Source: Topomyia yanbarensis
Taxonomy: Eukaryota > Arthropoda > Insecta > Diptera > Culicidae
Reading direction: 5' to 3'
Length of the DNA: 64,000 nucleotides
Assembly: GCF_030247195.1 (NCBI RefSeq)
Contig: NC_080672.1
Span: 347,756,413-347,820,412, forward strand
In this document: positions 34,088-47,300 of the stretch, piece by piece
Layout: every line of letters begins with the position of its first letter
How positions within the stretch are numbered: position 1 is the first letter of the stretch
Made by a program: the position numbers and the translations under genes
Notes under the pieces: generated by a model
Seen by the model: only the letters and a program-made list of their open reading frames with translations
What the model was told of the DNA's origin: nothing
The model's database searches: none

Positions 34088-34505
34088 GGTGTACGAAATC
34101 AATTTGTATCATTTTCAAATTGCTGTCACTTTTTCCGTTAGGTATTTTCTATTGAAGTTTTGGGTGAAATTAATTAGTAAGTTTCACTAGCGCTCTCGTC
34201 GTGTCATTAACAAACAGCTGGGAATAGTTCAATCTACGGTGAGTCGTGGTTCGAAACTATACAGCGAACGTTTGACAATTCCATTTTAAAAATTCAGTGA
34301 GAGACGTGTTAAAAAACTGCATTTACGCTTAATTGTGTAAGATGCAAAAAATGGGAAGGATACGTACAAAGTCCAAAAGGCACCGAATCGCGAAGAACGG
34401 CAGAACACAGTGGAGAAATCATGTGCGCGAAAGCCACACATGATTTCTCCACTGTTTGTTGACGAAAACGCATTGTCTCGTCATGGACGACGAATGAAAG
34501 CAAAA
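34088..34505 (+). pseudogene. Mariner-like transposase relic with an inserted hairpin
   Basis: Translated fragments resemble the mariner family in order: RRVINKQLGIVQSTVSRVV-like helix-turn-helix sequence near 34195-34250, then NGKDTYKVQKAPNREERQNT near 34350-34410 and VDENALSRHGRRM near 34458-34495. Several frame changes and stops break it. Between the second and third fragment lies a perfect 19-bp inverted repeat (34407-34425 and 34437-34455). TIRs were not located. Confidence 0.5.
34407..34455. repeat. Perfect 19-bp hairpin
   Basis: ACAGTGGAGAAATCATGTG (34407-34425) and its exact reverse complement (34437-34455) flank an 11-nt loop. It lies inside the mariner-like relic and looks like a local inverted duplication. 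Confidence 0.85.
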
Positions 34506-34800
34506 AACAAAATACATAAATTCATGAAAAATTCACGGTTTAGTGAACTGAACTATTTACGAACACCGTGACTAGTTCCTGAATAATAAATCTCGTATTC
34601 ATGAAATTATTTGTATTTCCGAAGAATCTAGCTCGCGCCAAAAATATATATGGCGATGCATTTGAATGTTTGGTGACTTTGGTTGTTCCCTGGACATGTA
34701 TTTTTCATAATTTCGAGATACACTGGTTTGTATGAACTATATCAACTAAAGGAGCCGACAGTTGAAAGATGTTCATGATTTATGGAGCCTAATCGCAGTT
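34506..34800. repeat. Dispersed TTCATGA repeat, copy 2
   Basis: Matches about 15930-16240 in the same orientation: AATAAATCTCGTATTCATGA, ATGGCGATGCATTTGAATGT, TTGTTCCCTGGACATGTATT and AACTATATCAACTAAAGGAG recur in order. Divergence is moderate and the copy is partial. Confidence 0.5.
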
Positions 34801-36063
34801 TTCTCATCCAGGGGTGGGAAAAAACCGGTTGAGTACCGGTACGGTAAACGAAATCTCCACACGTATTTTCATTTGCTTTACACCGTGTGCGGTTATGCTC
34901 TTGGTTGTGTTCAACCGGAAAGGAAAGAAAACCAAACCGATATTTCGTTTACACTGCTCCCCGGTTTGGTTTTAGTGTGGAATGAAATACGAAACCAAAT
35001 CTCGGTTGTGTTGCGGTTGTGTATTCGGGTTGATGAAAAGTCTATGTATTATAAAGTCCCGTACAGAGGAATGCGCAACACAGCGTAAAATGATGCCTAC
35101 TTCATTGTTCCTGGCACCCACAGTGACTTCAACTAAGTTACACAATAAATCCATACGGAGTGAATTGAAGACTTACTGATTCGTGGCTTACAGCACTTTA
35201 TTTATAATACTCTTCCATGTAATTTATTGTGCATTGTTACAAAAAGTATAATAAACTGAATAAAGCGTCCTGTTTAATCGATTGGAATATTTCGCTATGA
35301 TATTGTTTTTTTTCAACACTAATACTTTACTTGCATGTTCTCCGTAAGAAGAATGTTTGTTTACTTTGCACGATAGGCTGCCATCTGACTGTTCGATAGG
35401 TAGATTTGGCTTCACTCCGGGCGAACCTTTAAACATAAACAGCGCCTTTGGGTTGATGTTTATCGGGTGCCAGTATTTTCAATAATTTTTTTTTTTAAGG
35501 ATTTCTTTTGGATATGAGTATTGAGATATTGAGTAGGGGAGCCCGGGGCTAGTTATTCGGTAATTGTTTTCATGCATCTTACCTGTACCGAAAATTGATG
35601 TTCGTTGCCAATTTGATATCATCAATGATTGATTTCAAATCGCCTTTTAATGATGATTTATCTTAAAGAAGTGTGTATTATAGATATTTTTGGTAAAAGA
35701 AATTATCCAACACTCGTTCGTAAAACAAAGGTAAATAGTCTCCGCTATTTTTATGTCCAAGACGGCAGACCAGAATCTAAATCTTAAACCATGCAACATG
35801 GATGTTTTAACATTCGAAAGGTGTCAAAAGTTTACCGTCATTTTGAAATCCGAGTTGGTGTTTATGGATGAGTTTTTCATGATGACAATTCACTAACTGA
35901 AATCGAATATAACGTATATCTTTTATATGAGGTACCAAAAATTGATGTCATAGACTAAAAAATGATATATTTTTTACTCCAAGACGGCGTTATTTTCATG
36001 ACGATTTATCATTTAAAATGAATATGAATGTTTTCAAGAGAATGATAATTGGATGGATCATTT
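34801..36063. other. Intergenic DNA with an AACCGG-rich repeat
   Basis: At 34809 CAGGGGTGGGAAAAAACCGG resembles a hAT-type terminus. To ~35030 the words AACCGG, CGGTTG and AAACCAAA recur in both orientations, but no matching right end was found. At 35536 TAGGGGAGCCCGGGGC resembles starts at 9330 and 55449 (TAGGGGAGAC), perhaps one MITE family. No gene recognised. Confidence 0.35.
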
Positions 36064-36165
36064 CTAGGGTGACCATATGTCCTGGTTTCCCAGGACATGT
36101 CCTGATTTGGTGTCCTGGGTAGTTGAGAAAAACGCTTGATTTGTCCTGGTTTTTCTCTTGTAAAC
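36064..36165. repeat. Repeat starting TAGGGTGACCATATGTCCTG
   Basis: TAGGGTGACCATATGTCCTG is followed by tandem and inverted words CAGGACATGTCCTG, TGTCCTGG and TTGTCCTGG. Ends of this type are known from hAT-like DNA transposons in many animals. The right end was not found. Confidence 0.45.
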
Positions 36166-37117
36166 TTAATATATTTGAATTTATTGAGTCGCTTTATTCG
36201 TTCTGCTCCAGATCGTAGTTACTACTGATCGCAGTCATAACTGCAACGTATACTCAACCTCGTTCAGAGTACAACAAACAAAACTTAATCCACTCGAGTC
36301 TCCCCATTATACCATCCGATGTCGATGAAACGATGATTACCAGAGCTTCTTCTTAGCGCTTAAATCGTCTAGCATTCCGAAACTAAAAGAGTTTCCGTTA
36401 GTATCTTTGAGAAGACACATCGACGATTTGATGACTCTGCTTCTTCTTGACTTCTCTTGTTAGTGGCAATCTGGAAATCTATTCAATAAAAAGGAAAATG
36501 GCGGAACATCCCCAGGCAACCAAAAGTTCGTATAAGAGAACTGCACAAGCTTCTCGTTTTAAGTAATTTTGCAATACGTTTTGTGTTCTAATAACGGCTT
36601 AAGCAGCTTTCAAGTTTCATTAAAGCTTAAGCAGCTGAAAAGTCCGCTAAGAACTTTATGTGAACTTTAAAGTGTGCTTTTTATATATTATCCAAACTTG
36701 TGGTTGCTTGGGTCAATAACTATCGTGGAATAGCTTCATTGAGCGCCCTCTCGAGTTCGTGTTTATGGAACCACTTCAGGGTCAATACCAGTACCTAATC
36801 AGTCAGCTTTGTGTTCGCGAAGTAAACCAGTTATTAAAGGTACAAATGAAACCTTAACTTACGGAAGTCGTCGTCATCCAGTTTCACCACACTCGTAATG
36901 ACGTACTGATAATATTTATAACGTTGGCCGCGGCGGAAAACTTTGCTACGGAAAATAACATGCAACGCATAGTACAACATATTACAATCTAGATTCACGT
37001 TTATATTGACGATGATAAGATTGATGTGCGCCTGCACGATCCATCCCCACGTCCTACCAGTAAATTCATTACAACCATCATGTAGGAATACTTAATGGTG
37101 GAATCCGTTAAGTTTGA
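36166..37117. other. Intergenic DNA with stop-broken coding-like fragments
   Basis: In the plus strand at 36860-37075 short open runs such as ENFATENNMQRIVQHITI and IDDDKIDVRLHDPSPRPTSK are separated by stops. They may be upstream exons or decayed parts of the Thr/Ser-rich frame beginning at 37118. The 36834-37037 minus-strand open frame has no recognised domain. Confidence 0.3.
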
Positions 37118-40100
37118 AACCTGGAGAATTTTCGTCTAGGTATTTCCAACGGTGTCGTGAGAATACGAGTGACGAAACCTATTCCTTTATACCTGAACTT
37201 TCAATACGAAATAGAAAGCGTAGCCAAATTTCAAATCACGCTGTTTAACAAGAAGACACTGTATGGAAAACCATGTACAAAAAGTTATAACGAAACAACA
37301 TCAACTACCAGTAAACCGAACACACAGCCCTCATCAACATCAACTAGATCACAAACAACCGCATTCTCTGATCAGGCAACAACGAATGCTGGAAAAACAG
37401 CGCACGGCGTGTCCGACCATTGTGATGCACCTACTACTTCTCAATCAACTACCAGGGGTGGCATTACGCATCTCGATTCGATCAAAATTCTATCGACTCG
37501 ACCTTGTTTCGCATTATGTATTTCGAACCGAGCTCGAAAGTAAATTTTCGTTCGAGTTAGCTCGAAGAAGTACTAGATTATCGAGAAGTGTTGGCATTAT
37601 GGAACCATAACAATCGAACTCGAAAGCGACTCGAATCGAACGTATTTGCTCGATAGTTTTATTGCTGTCGACTGTCGTTCGAGATTATGATTTGTGTTTT
37701 TATTTCGAAATATATAGAGGATATAAAATTACCAAAAGGTGTAAAAAGCTCCCACGTACTTTGAGTTTCCTTATGTTATATCTATTTTCACCATGAAGAA
37801 CATACTTTTTTGGAAAAAGTAATACTAAATATTGATAATAAATTATCTTACATCAAGTAATAATAAAAAGTGTTGGAACAAAGTGAAGACACCTTGACTT
37901 GTCTAATCGCTATTTAATAGATGTATAGAATCACAATCATTCTTGATTTCAAAGTGGTGATTTAAACAATTTTATATTCTAATTGATGCATTTGTTCCCG
38001 ACTATACCTCAATTGTTTTCAATATCACAATATAGCCTTGAATACAATTCCATAATGTACGTTTTATACACCAACAGAATTAGGTGTTATATCGTCATTT
38101 TTATTAAATGCATGAAAATACAGAATATTATCTTATATAGCAAAGAAATTTGAATCAAATTGAATTACTAACAAATTTGAATGCATCAACCGATTGAAAA
38201 TAACAAGTACACGAACAACCCCGCAAACACGAAAACGCATTTTTGTCTTGACTATTTCAACTAAAAATGGCTATTTTAACGAACTAGCTTTTAAATTTTT
38301 GCGTCATCAATTGCTGAAAAAAATTGTTACTTTTGGAAGCTATCAGTTTCCTGAAAAAAACCCTGAAAACCAAAATTTCAATGCAACGCTCGCTATGATT
38401 ATTTTCCAAAAGATTTGAGAAAAAACGGTTTCGAAGTTGTGTTGTTTTAAACAATTATTTAGATATTAAATATGGTCTTTAATCTAAGAATAATTGTGAA
38501 TAACTCATTTTGCAGATAATACATTCCATCATGCGACTGAGGTCCGAATAAGACACACTACCAGCTAGGCATTTTGATGTTTCGGTGCATCAACATAAAC
38601 AGCGAGATACATTAAAATTTTCTGGTAAGAAGTTCAAGAATACAGTTATATCAAACTAAAATAATGCTCAAGCATTGAAAAAGGTGGTGAGGGAGAATGA
38701 CGTGAACAAATTATGAACATGCTTGGGTCAATTTATTTACCACTATCACTATTTATATTCTGTGAATTTGACGCTCATCGGAAAAAACAAAACAAACTGC
38801 AATTTTGTTCACACTGAAAAAAAATCTTAGGTGGAATTAAAATTATCATACTATATGAACAAAGTCATTACACGTTTTCTGCAACGAAGCATTTTCGTGC
38901 ATTGTAAATAGTTGGTTTCGTCTAATGGCATCTTGATGAACGAAAAGTTGAGTGGTTTTACATATTTATACCATGTCAATTTACAACCACAATTTTAATT
39001 CCTACCAAAATTTTTTCTTGCATTCTTAGTAAAAAATAATTGACATCTATTTTTTGTTTTGGCTGAATACGATAGATATTTTCAAGTTATGAGTTTTTGA
39101 ATTTTATGAATTGGACCATTTTTCAACCACTGATAACTCGGAAACTCTTAGTTGTACGAAAAATTTATTAATAATAAAAAGTGCGTTTTCGAATGAATTC
39201 ACCAATAAAAATCTGATATAGTTTTTTTTGTTATTTATGTTATGAATTCTGCAAATGATAGAAACATATCGAAAAAACAAGCTTGGACTAATAAGTTTTT
39301 TATTCAATGAAAATATTTATAATTATATTGAGAACCTTATTACTGTACGAAATATTTCAATTAAAGCTGGCCCATAACATGGCGTTTAATGTAAAATTGC
39401 CCTTTTTAACGTTATATTTGTAATTTCTCGCAAAACATTTTGAGATCCACTGCAAAATTTTTACACAATATTTCTAACATGATTTTTATTATTTGAAGAA
39501 AAAATAAGCAAAAAATTTGATCCACCTTTTAAAAAAAATCTCAATTTTTCCGGCAAGCTGATGCGAAACTGCAACTTTTTATATTTAATATTTTTTCCAT
39601 GCATCAAGTACTTTACGAGCTATCAGCGATTGAAAAATGTTCAATTTTTCAAACTTCAAAAGTTGAAAGCTTATACCTTGAAGTAAATATGTTCAGCCAT
39701 AACAAAAATACCTGTCAAATATTTTTAGCTGAAGAATGCAAGAAAGAAATTTGGAATGAACTAAAATTTTATTTGTAAATCTGACGTTGATTGGCCCGTA
39801 CGGTGCATAAAAGTTATCATCGATGTCTAAACTATTTTTCGTCAATGAAACGAAATGATTCATTCTTTTATCAATTGTTTTATATAGTATAAATATTTTT
39901 GGAAAGGGTAAATTTATTTTTCGTACATAAAAGGAAAAAATCGTATTTCCGTATTACATCGGATCTTTTTGGATCTATGTTTGACAACATCTATTTTATT
40001 TCAAAGAGCTCACCCCTATTGTGTACTAGAAAAAAATGGCGAAACTTATCCAAATATATTTCGATAACAAGCAACCAAAAACTAAAATTAAAACAATTCC

Positions 40101-40385
40101 TTTATTTTACCAAAGTTGGTTTTATGAAACGTATTCGTAGCAGAATTAAAAATATTTTTTCTCAGTGTATACTCTTATTTGACAGTTTGCGCTCGAACAG
40201 GCAGTCGAAATCTAGTACCGCAATCTAACAAGCTCGAACGCTTGGTCGAATGTGATACGTAATGCCGCAAATTAGTCGAAACGACTTCAAAACGTTTCGA
40301 ATCGAGTCACTCGAATCGAGATGCGGAATGCCACCCCAGCACCACCGACAATCAAGTTACACGGACATCACGACAACGATAAACC
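37118..40385 (+). pseudogene. Thr/Ser-rich coding remnant split by a hAT-like element
   Basis: An open frame from 37118 reads LENFRLGISNGVVRIRVTKP, then IPLYLNFQYEIESVAKFQIT, and moves into a Thr/Ser/Gln-rich tail (ETTSTTSKPNTQPSSTSTRS, ending TTSQSTT at ~37452). The element at 37453-40339 follows. Beyond it the sequence resumes as STTDNQVTRTSRQR and stops at ~40382, a compositional continuation. The two parts therefore look like one frame broken by the insertion. There is no ATG near the start, so an upstream exon is needed or it was already dead. A Thr/Ser-rich tail suggests a secreted or mucin-like protein, but no signal peptide is visible and no family is recognised. Confidence 0.35.
37453..40339. 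mobile_element. 2.9-kb hAT-like TIR element, no intact transposase
   Basis: The left end CAGGGGTGGCATTACGCATC continues as TCGATTCGA. The right end (40311-40339) is TCGAATCGAGATGCGGAATG then CCACCCCAG, its imperfect inverse over ~29 bp. CAGGGGTGGCA resembles hAT termini. Both subterminal zones are packed with TCGAA/TTCGA words (37480-37690, 40180-40320), typical transposase-binding repeats. The A/T-rich interior has only small open frames without domains (38194-38418, 39104-39307, 39899-40228). A clear 8-bp target duplication was not found. Confidence 0.65.
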
Positions 40386-40507
40386 GAGAGAATGCGGACA
40401 AAGTTATTCCCGAGCCACAACAATCGATGTAACTAATGGATCTCCCACAAGAGAGAAAATCTTTATGTGAAGTAATAAATCGCGTACACAAGATCTGATA
40501 CATATCT

Positions 40508-40878
40508 AATAAAACGTTTTTAATCCACCTAACAGTGTGATGAGACATTTCTTATAACTCTCTCTTCGGATATTATATCGATTGAGAATATTTAGAATTC
40601 GATGCTTCGCAGATGTTTTTGATAGCACACACATGGGATAGTGGCAGGACTCAGAGAATCGCTCAAATCAGCATAGGACAACATCAGTGCTAGAAATCTC
40701 TAACCAAATCCATGGGAAAGCGAAAAAATGACCCATAAAATAGACATACAAACGAATTATTGCTAATGCTCTGTTAATAAAATATCTAAATTCCTCAATC
40801 AATGCATTGTGGTGAGAAAACTGAAATTTTCCTAAAGGGGTTATGTATATTGTACTGAGCCAAAAAATCGATTTTTTT
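40508..40878. repeat. Dispersed repeat, CCACCTAACAGTGTGATGA end, copy 1
   Basis: The start TAATCCACCTAACAGTGTGA is followed over ~350 bp by TATAACTCTCTCTTCGGATA, TCTGAGCGATT-like words, GAATTATTGCTAATGCT, CAATGCATTGTG and AAAGGGGTTATGTATATTGT. All recur in reverse orientation at 52866-53230. No coding frame. Confidence 0.75.
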
Positions 40879-43800
40879 TTAATCGATTTGAAGCTTATAC
40901 TTTACTCAAATACTTTATACTTTACGCGACTGAGAACTAAGAAATCAACGCTTTTCTTGAAAAAAGCGATTCTAGCAGTGACACCATTCAAAGAAAATCA
41001 ACATTGAATATTTCCAGACATGGTTTTATTTCCTATTTAAGAACTATTGTGTTTTTTACATCCTAGATTGCATGATTCAGTGATCGAAACCCAAAACTTC
41101 ATGAAGTATTTGAAATTAATAAATTAAAATTTGTGTTTGCTATTGAAATTGACAAAATGATAGTATCGCCCCTTTGGCGATTGTTTATTTTTTCGGTCCC
41201 ACCTATCAGCATTGAAGTATCGGCCTTACGTTTTTTTACAATGACTACCGTTTTACACCACCGATTTCGTCCGGATTTTTTCAATAGCGATCATTGTTAC
41301 TATTTACAGCTGTTATCAGCTTGATAATCCTAAAAACACGAAAAAAAACAGTTTCGCGTCTGAACTGCTAGCAAAAAAGTATCGCCCTGTTTGTTTGCAT
41401 GGAGCGCACAGTGAATCCACTCCATACAAAAGCTGGACAAAACCTCAAAAGTAGTTTAAAATGTCTGAAAATATCATCTAAGGGTAACTTTGGTGCGCTG
41501 AACTCGATTTTGATTAAATTAGGACGCTAAAATGAAAATTAGACAGCCTAGGGTGGTTCCAAACGTTTTTTTTAAATTTCGCCAAAGTGAATTTTAGTAA
41601 CTTCTCAAAACAGATACTTTGTAAGTGAATAGAAACATTTTGATTTCCTAGGGTAGTCCTTAGTAACAAGTTTGCTAGGGTGGTTCCAATTTATTGAAAT
41701 CTGGTGAATAAAAACTGATGTAATTTTATACATTTGTTTGTAGATCTTCAGTCCAATTTGAATATCATCGTAGAAAAAATCATCCCTTCATAGCTCTTTA
41801 AGAGATAATCCTCATGTACTAATTTATAAACGTATGCATTTAGAATAGTTGTAAAAGATAGCATATCTTAAGATGTTTGATAGAATGCCTTAAATTTTTG
41901 TTATGTTTATTTACAGTTATCGCTAAAGCTATTAAAAGATGACAGGTTTATTTGATTATGATGAAGATCTCAAATCATGCCGTACTATACTCTATTCACA
42001 GTTGTTCATACGATGCATACTGCAGCTAAGCCTCTCAATACTTTTCTATTGATTTTCAATCCCAATGATGATATGAATATCTCTCCTTGTGGGTACTGAC
42101 TTGGTTTTTCATACGAAAATATCCTGAGCATACTTTGCACTGTATGTGTATGCTTTGAAATAGAGGCGTGAGCGTTTTTGTCTGAAACTCTCGTCATTTT
42201 GGAAGTGAATTATTTAGGGAGATTTTAAATTTGATTGTTGATTGTGATAGATTCAATGGGGAGTTAACACTTGAAAATAAATGTTGCATTACTGGCCAAT
42301 AACTAAAAATCGGGTAAAAAAGAACACTTCCCACACTCACGTGTTAACCTTTCATCGGCCACCAGTGAAGCTAACGACCAATACCTACCAAAGAGATAGG
42401 ATTCATGGAAAGATATAATAATATATTTGCCTCGTTGGCTTCTATATATTTGAATTTTTCTATATTGCAGATAACTGTGAAAATGTAGAAACAGGAGTCA
42501 TAGTTGCAAGACGGTTAAGGTATACTTATATTTGTATCAAGGAAATCGCCCCAAACCCTGAATTTACAAGCAGCGTTCAGAAAAAGAAATCCACCGGTGA
42601 ATAATAATGCAAAACGTCATGAAATCAAGAAATACCATGCGTCTCCATGAAAAAACTAATTCCACAAATGTCCAAATATCAACCTTCGGCGCAAGATGGC
42701 ACTATGATTTTTAAAAACTAGATAAAATTCTACGTCAGTTGTACTGGATGAGATCCTTTAACACGCTTTTACCGATAAAGAGATGACACTCTGAATGTAA
42801 ATTAGTCTGCGGCGAACAACATAGTTATATTGATTTTATTGGTAACTTTTTAAATACTCATTATTTCTCAAATCGAAATACACCATTGAATTCCTGAGAT
42901 GATTTTCTGTTAGAAATGCCAATATGTGTTGTTAAATTATTATTGTAGTACCTATTAAATTTTCAAGACCCTGTACGGTTCAAAAAAATGTAGCACTTAT
43001 ATTTTTCAAGCAATTGACTCAAAAATTTGGCGAATACAGCTTTAGGTGACGTATATTTAGGAAAAAATATAAAAGGTATGAAAATCGACAATAAATTTTG
43101 GAGGTTTTGACCGGCTCGGCCCCACTGTGGAGCGTGGAGGGCGAAACTTTAAATAAACAAACAAAAATACAGTTTCGCCCGTTGTATTTTTTGCTGTAGT
43201 TTAAGAATTTATATTGTCTAATTTTTCAGAAGAAGTTGGATGTGGAAAGATTGCTAGAAGTTGGAAACTCAGCAAAATGGGCAGATTTTCACCATCGTTG
43301 AAATATTTTAGCATAAAATTACTAGTCCTGGTAGTGCCTACGATTAGCGTGAAAAAAAAAATTGCAAAGATATTAGATGCGAAGTACATCTTACTGTATT
43401 TGAGTGTTCCCTTTTAAAAAAACTTGTTTCACAAATAGAAAGGAAAAAAGAATCAACGCTTGCTACCTTGTTTGCTATGTAAAACTTGTTTATATATTTC
43501 AAAAACTACAGGGTTAAAAGCTAGATGCATGTGCGACACAGAGCAACAATATACACGAGCGTGGTAGGTGTGCCGCTGACTGAGAAGCTGCATCGGAATG
43601 ATTTGTTTGTTCCGTGCGAGTTAGTATGAAATGCTGTTGCCGAATCATTTGCTTGTGGCGTGTTAGTTAACAAAGTTACCCATTCTGAAAGTTTAGCGGT
43701 GGCGGATCGAGTTGTTACTCGGTTTGCATCAGCCCTTTCCAGAGTTCTACCATATGGTAAAAAATAGGTTTGAATATTGCGCACTTCCCACCAACCTGGA

Positions 43801-44160
43801 CTCCGCACTTTCAAAGTGCGAGTGATCAAACTGCTACCGAAAACTGCGAGCTGTCAAAACGCATGTATTTCAAATGATAGAGATAGTACTTTCATAGACA
43901 GACCAGTCGAACTAACCAGTCTATGAGAAGAATTTAATAGAAGAATAGTAAGTGCGGTTATAATCCAGTTTTTTGTGCCAAGCGCAATATTATCCGTTAC
44001 CAATAGCAACAGTGAAAATTTGAATTGTATTCCATTGCAAAATTTATGCTCGTCGTTGAATAGTAGACCATCAATCTAATAACAGCTACAGGCTGCTTTC
44101 ACAAAATCATTTTTATCGTAATTTATGGTAATTTTTGTTCCTGAGCAGACCTCTAGTCAA
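40879..44160. other. Intergenic DNA with dispersed low-complexity repeats
   Basis: CTAGGGTGGTTCCAA words recur at 41549 and 41678. Fragments around 41350-41410 and 43110-43180 share AGTTTCGCCC-like words and may be related repeats. At 43804-43820 CGCACTTTCAAAGTGCG is a perfect 17-nt palindrome. The minus-strand open frame at 43521-43829 (102 codons, GC-richer than its surroundings) has no recognisable domain. No gene could be supported. Confidence 0.35.
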
Positions 44161-44310
44161 GCTTGATGTCCCGCAAGAAGAGGAGCTCATTATAAGCTGA
44201 CGAGAACTAATTTTTGGAGCTAGCGTTAATTCGGTGCTAGCTTAGTCCTGTCACTAAGTTAGTGTCGGATTCTGATGAGACGAAGCCAAAACGCAAACTC
44301 CATAACTAAA
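44161..44310. repeat. Single-copy relative of the palindromic array unit
   Basis: TTGATGTCCCG, GAGCTC and GCTGACGAGAA match the forward unit of the 30-kb array. The following GCGTTAATTCGGTGCTAGCTT, GTCACTAAGTTAGTGTC and GATGAGACGAA-GC-CAAAACGC match the reverse-orientation half. So both halves of the array unit exist here in a different relative arrangement. A shorter match (TGTGTTTCGAATTCGTATCG then TCAG) lies at ~48013. This suggests a dispersed SINE-like family. Confidence 0.45.
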
Positions 44311-47300
44311 TTAACTAAACTAGTCCGCTTTTCGTAACTTTGATTGGCAAACGATTTCCGAAAATTATCAACTCTAATTGGCAGATGTATTAGATGACAT
44401 ATTCTATGAGGAGAAATTGGAAATAATTTTTTTTACGATGAATCAAAACTAACTTTTTGCATCCAGCACACATGAAAGAGCCACCAGTGCGGCCAAACTA
44501 AAACATGAACTTGAAAATATATTGTAAGGCAATTTCAGGAATATTCTATGCGGATTTCAGGAATAAACAAACAATTATTTCAAATTGTTCAACCGATTCT
44601 ATTATCTATTTATTTCATTGTCATCCGAGCATATAATTCGGCTCGGGACAATGCAATGTCTGATGTGAAACTAGTTGCCACTTGTTAACCGTCATGAGTT
44701 GAGATTTGGTCCTCCTACAATTTCAAAACAATTTGTTGAAAATTTGCAGCTCTGGTTTGAATTATAACCCTTAATTTTTCAGTACTAATAGTTGCAAGTA
44801 TTATCCATAGAACAACGATTACGCAATTATCGTGATTGAATTCCGCAGGAACGGTGCTGCCAGAGATTCGTTGTCCTGAATTATTATAGAAAATTGATAA
44901 AGCCTATCAAGTTACTATCAACAACTACCTCTTCCACGGTTTTAAATGCTAGAAAAATTGAGTACAGGGAGATAGAAATTGAGCAGTTTCTAGTACTGCG
45001 AGAGAAACAAGTTCACGTAAGGCCGATTTCCTAATACTGTTCTGTATCGATGGAGCACGTTTATATTGTAGTTGCAGAATAAACCTTTACAATGTATTTT
45101 AAAGTACTACAAAGACTAATATTTCAAATGCTCAATCAGCCAGTTTGTTCATGGCATGACAGTAATCAGGCGAAATGCTGTTGCATATTACCCCTCACGA
45201 CATGTTTTGTGCATATTTGGTGAAAATACATCGACATAAACATATTTTTTCAAACATTATTCTTGATTTCAAAACATGTCCAGAATCCAGAATTGAGACA
45301 TGTTTATAGCGTGTGGGTGAAATGAACACGTGGTGGTGGTAAAATGAATTTCCTGTGTATATGCAATGTTGGAAAGCATTTTCCGAGCAATGGTGATGTC
45401 CCAGCGGGTCATGAGCTTTGCAAAACACAGGGCATTTTGTAGGCAAAAAAAAACTTGTCACGGAAAAAATCAGTTTACATGACGTAATTTTAACCAATTT
45501 ACAATCCTGCGGCATGGAAACAAATCTACTTGGGGTTATCCACGGGTGTTTGAACTTTCAGGATCTGTTGTAGAACACTGAAGATATAGCAATTTGAAGA
45601 GAGCGTTCCGACTAATTTGCGGTTTGGTACTTGGAGTGGCAAGATGGTTCATATTGCCCCACAACAACCTGTTCATTTTACCCCCCAAGACATTTTATTT
45701 TCAAACAGCCGTTCCGATTAGGCCATTTTGTCCTGATCCTCACTTATTGCAGTGAAATATCTACCAGAGGTTCAATTACTATGATGTAACACCATTATCA
45801 GAATAAAATTAAAATTTCACCTCAAAAGGCCTTATATTCTACATGCCGAATTTAACATCAGCGACAGAAATGAATCCCGATTTTGGTTTTTATCATATTT
45901 ATTTCACAGATTTTTATCAAACGAAATGATTTCAATATCTTTTGAATACTTGGCAGGTTTCGTTTCTGTGAAGTTTGTTCTAAATTTAACAAACTTTGAC
46001 TTGATTTGGTTACCTGTTCACTTTATCCGGGAACCCCCCCCCCCCCCCCCTGGTTCATTTTACCCACAGTTTCCCTACGTGTATTTGAGATGGTAAACAA
46101 ACATGTATCAAACAGTATAAGACAAAAGTTAAGCCCGCAAGGTATTAAACTTGTTCTAATGACCCTGCCACTTCTAGTTTTCCGATCTGTATACTTCATA
46201 TCCTTGCTCTCACTTGAGTACTATGGCTCTAAATTTTCATAACTCTCCCTACCCAGTAATCTCTAGCTAATTGAATGTCGTTAAAATGTAAAAAAAATCA
46301 AACAGTAACGTTTGCTATTGTATACTCGATCTGGATGTTAGAGATACAAATCATGTACTCTTACTATTGAAGTGGAGCAAAGTAAGATATTCCAACTTCT
46401 TTTCTATTGAACAAATGCAAAATACAAAAGATTACGCTGTTGTGCTGTGAAACAGCAAATAATGACTGGCAGTACATAATTATGTCACCATATGCTAGCA
46501 TTTTACACCCATGATGCTAAATTGCAAAGATTACTATTTGCGTTGCCAAATTTATCTAACCAGAAACATGCCGAAGTGTTGCAAATTACCCTGTTTGACG
46601 GTACATTTGGTTCGAAACCAAGAAGTGCGAGATTGGGTAATAATTAGCTCTATTGCTGCAATGGGTACAATACCCCACAATGTCAGGTAATGACTTAGAC
46701 AGCGGGATTGGCTTCGATGAGATGGCAGTAGAAGAAACAAAACAGTAAAACCATTTAACGAGGAAATCACCAATTCAGGAAAACTGAGCTTTGTCAGTCA
46801 TACAGTAGTAATTGTGATCGTTGGTGTGCGAAATCGATAGAAGCAAGTAATCGCTTACTATTTCACAGTAAGCGGTAAATCAGATGGAATTCTATAGCAA
46901 ATCGTCGCGAAGGTCGCCAACCACATTAATCAAATTAGATGCAAAGTCTACTTAATTGCATCAGACAATGATTGAGCAGCTCCGAGTTCTGGTTCATTTT
47001 GCAAAGAGCAATTTATTGATAGATGCAATACAAGATGATGTGGCCATTCGAAACTAAAATTAGTACGTTTGATGCCAAAGTAAGTTGTCAGTTAGTAAAC
47101 ATACGTCAACACATATACATTTACTCAAATTTAAACTAAATTTGTTAGATGGCTTAATATAGGATCTGATCGAAGTAGGATATCTTCATCCGATATGGTA
47201 TTGCATTATTCTCACTTTTCTCCCGCACTTTTACTCAATTTTTGGTATGAACTGTCTTATCAGAAAATAATAAATTTAACTCGTTTCTGGCAAAACTGTA

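Noticed and set aside
43521..43829. 102-codon minus-strand frame in a G/C-richer patch
   Set aside because: Low-complexity Thr/Ser-rich reading with no splice or domain support; the overlapping CGCACTTTCAAAGTGCG palindrome suggests repeat DNA.
46034..46050. C17 run, and G16 runs at 24230 and 26844, as functional quadruplex sites
   Set aside because: Homopolymers of this length are common slippage products and prone to sequencing error; no supporting context.
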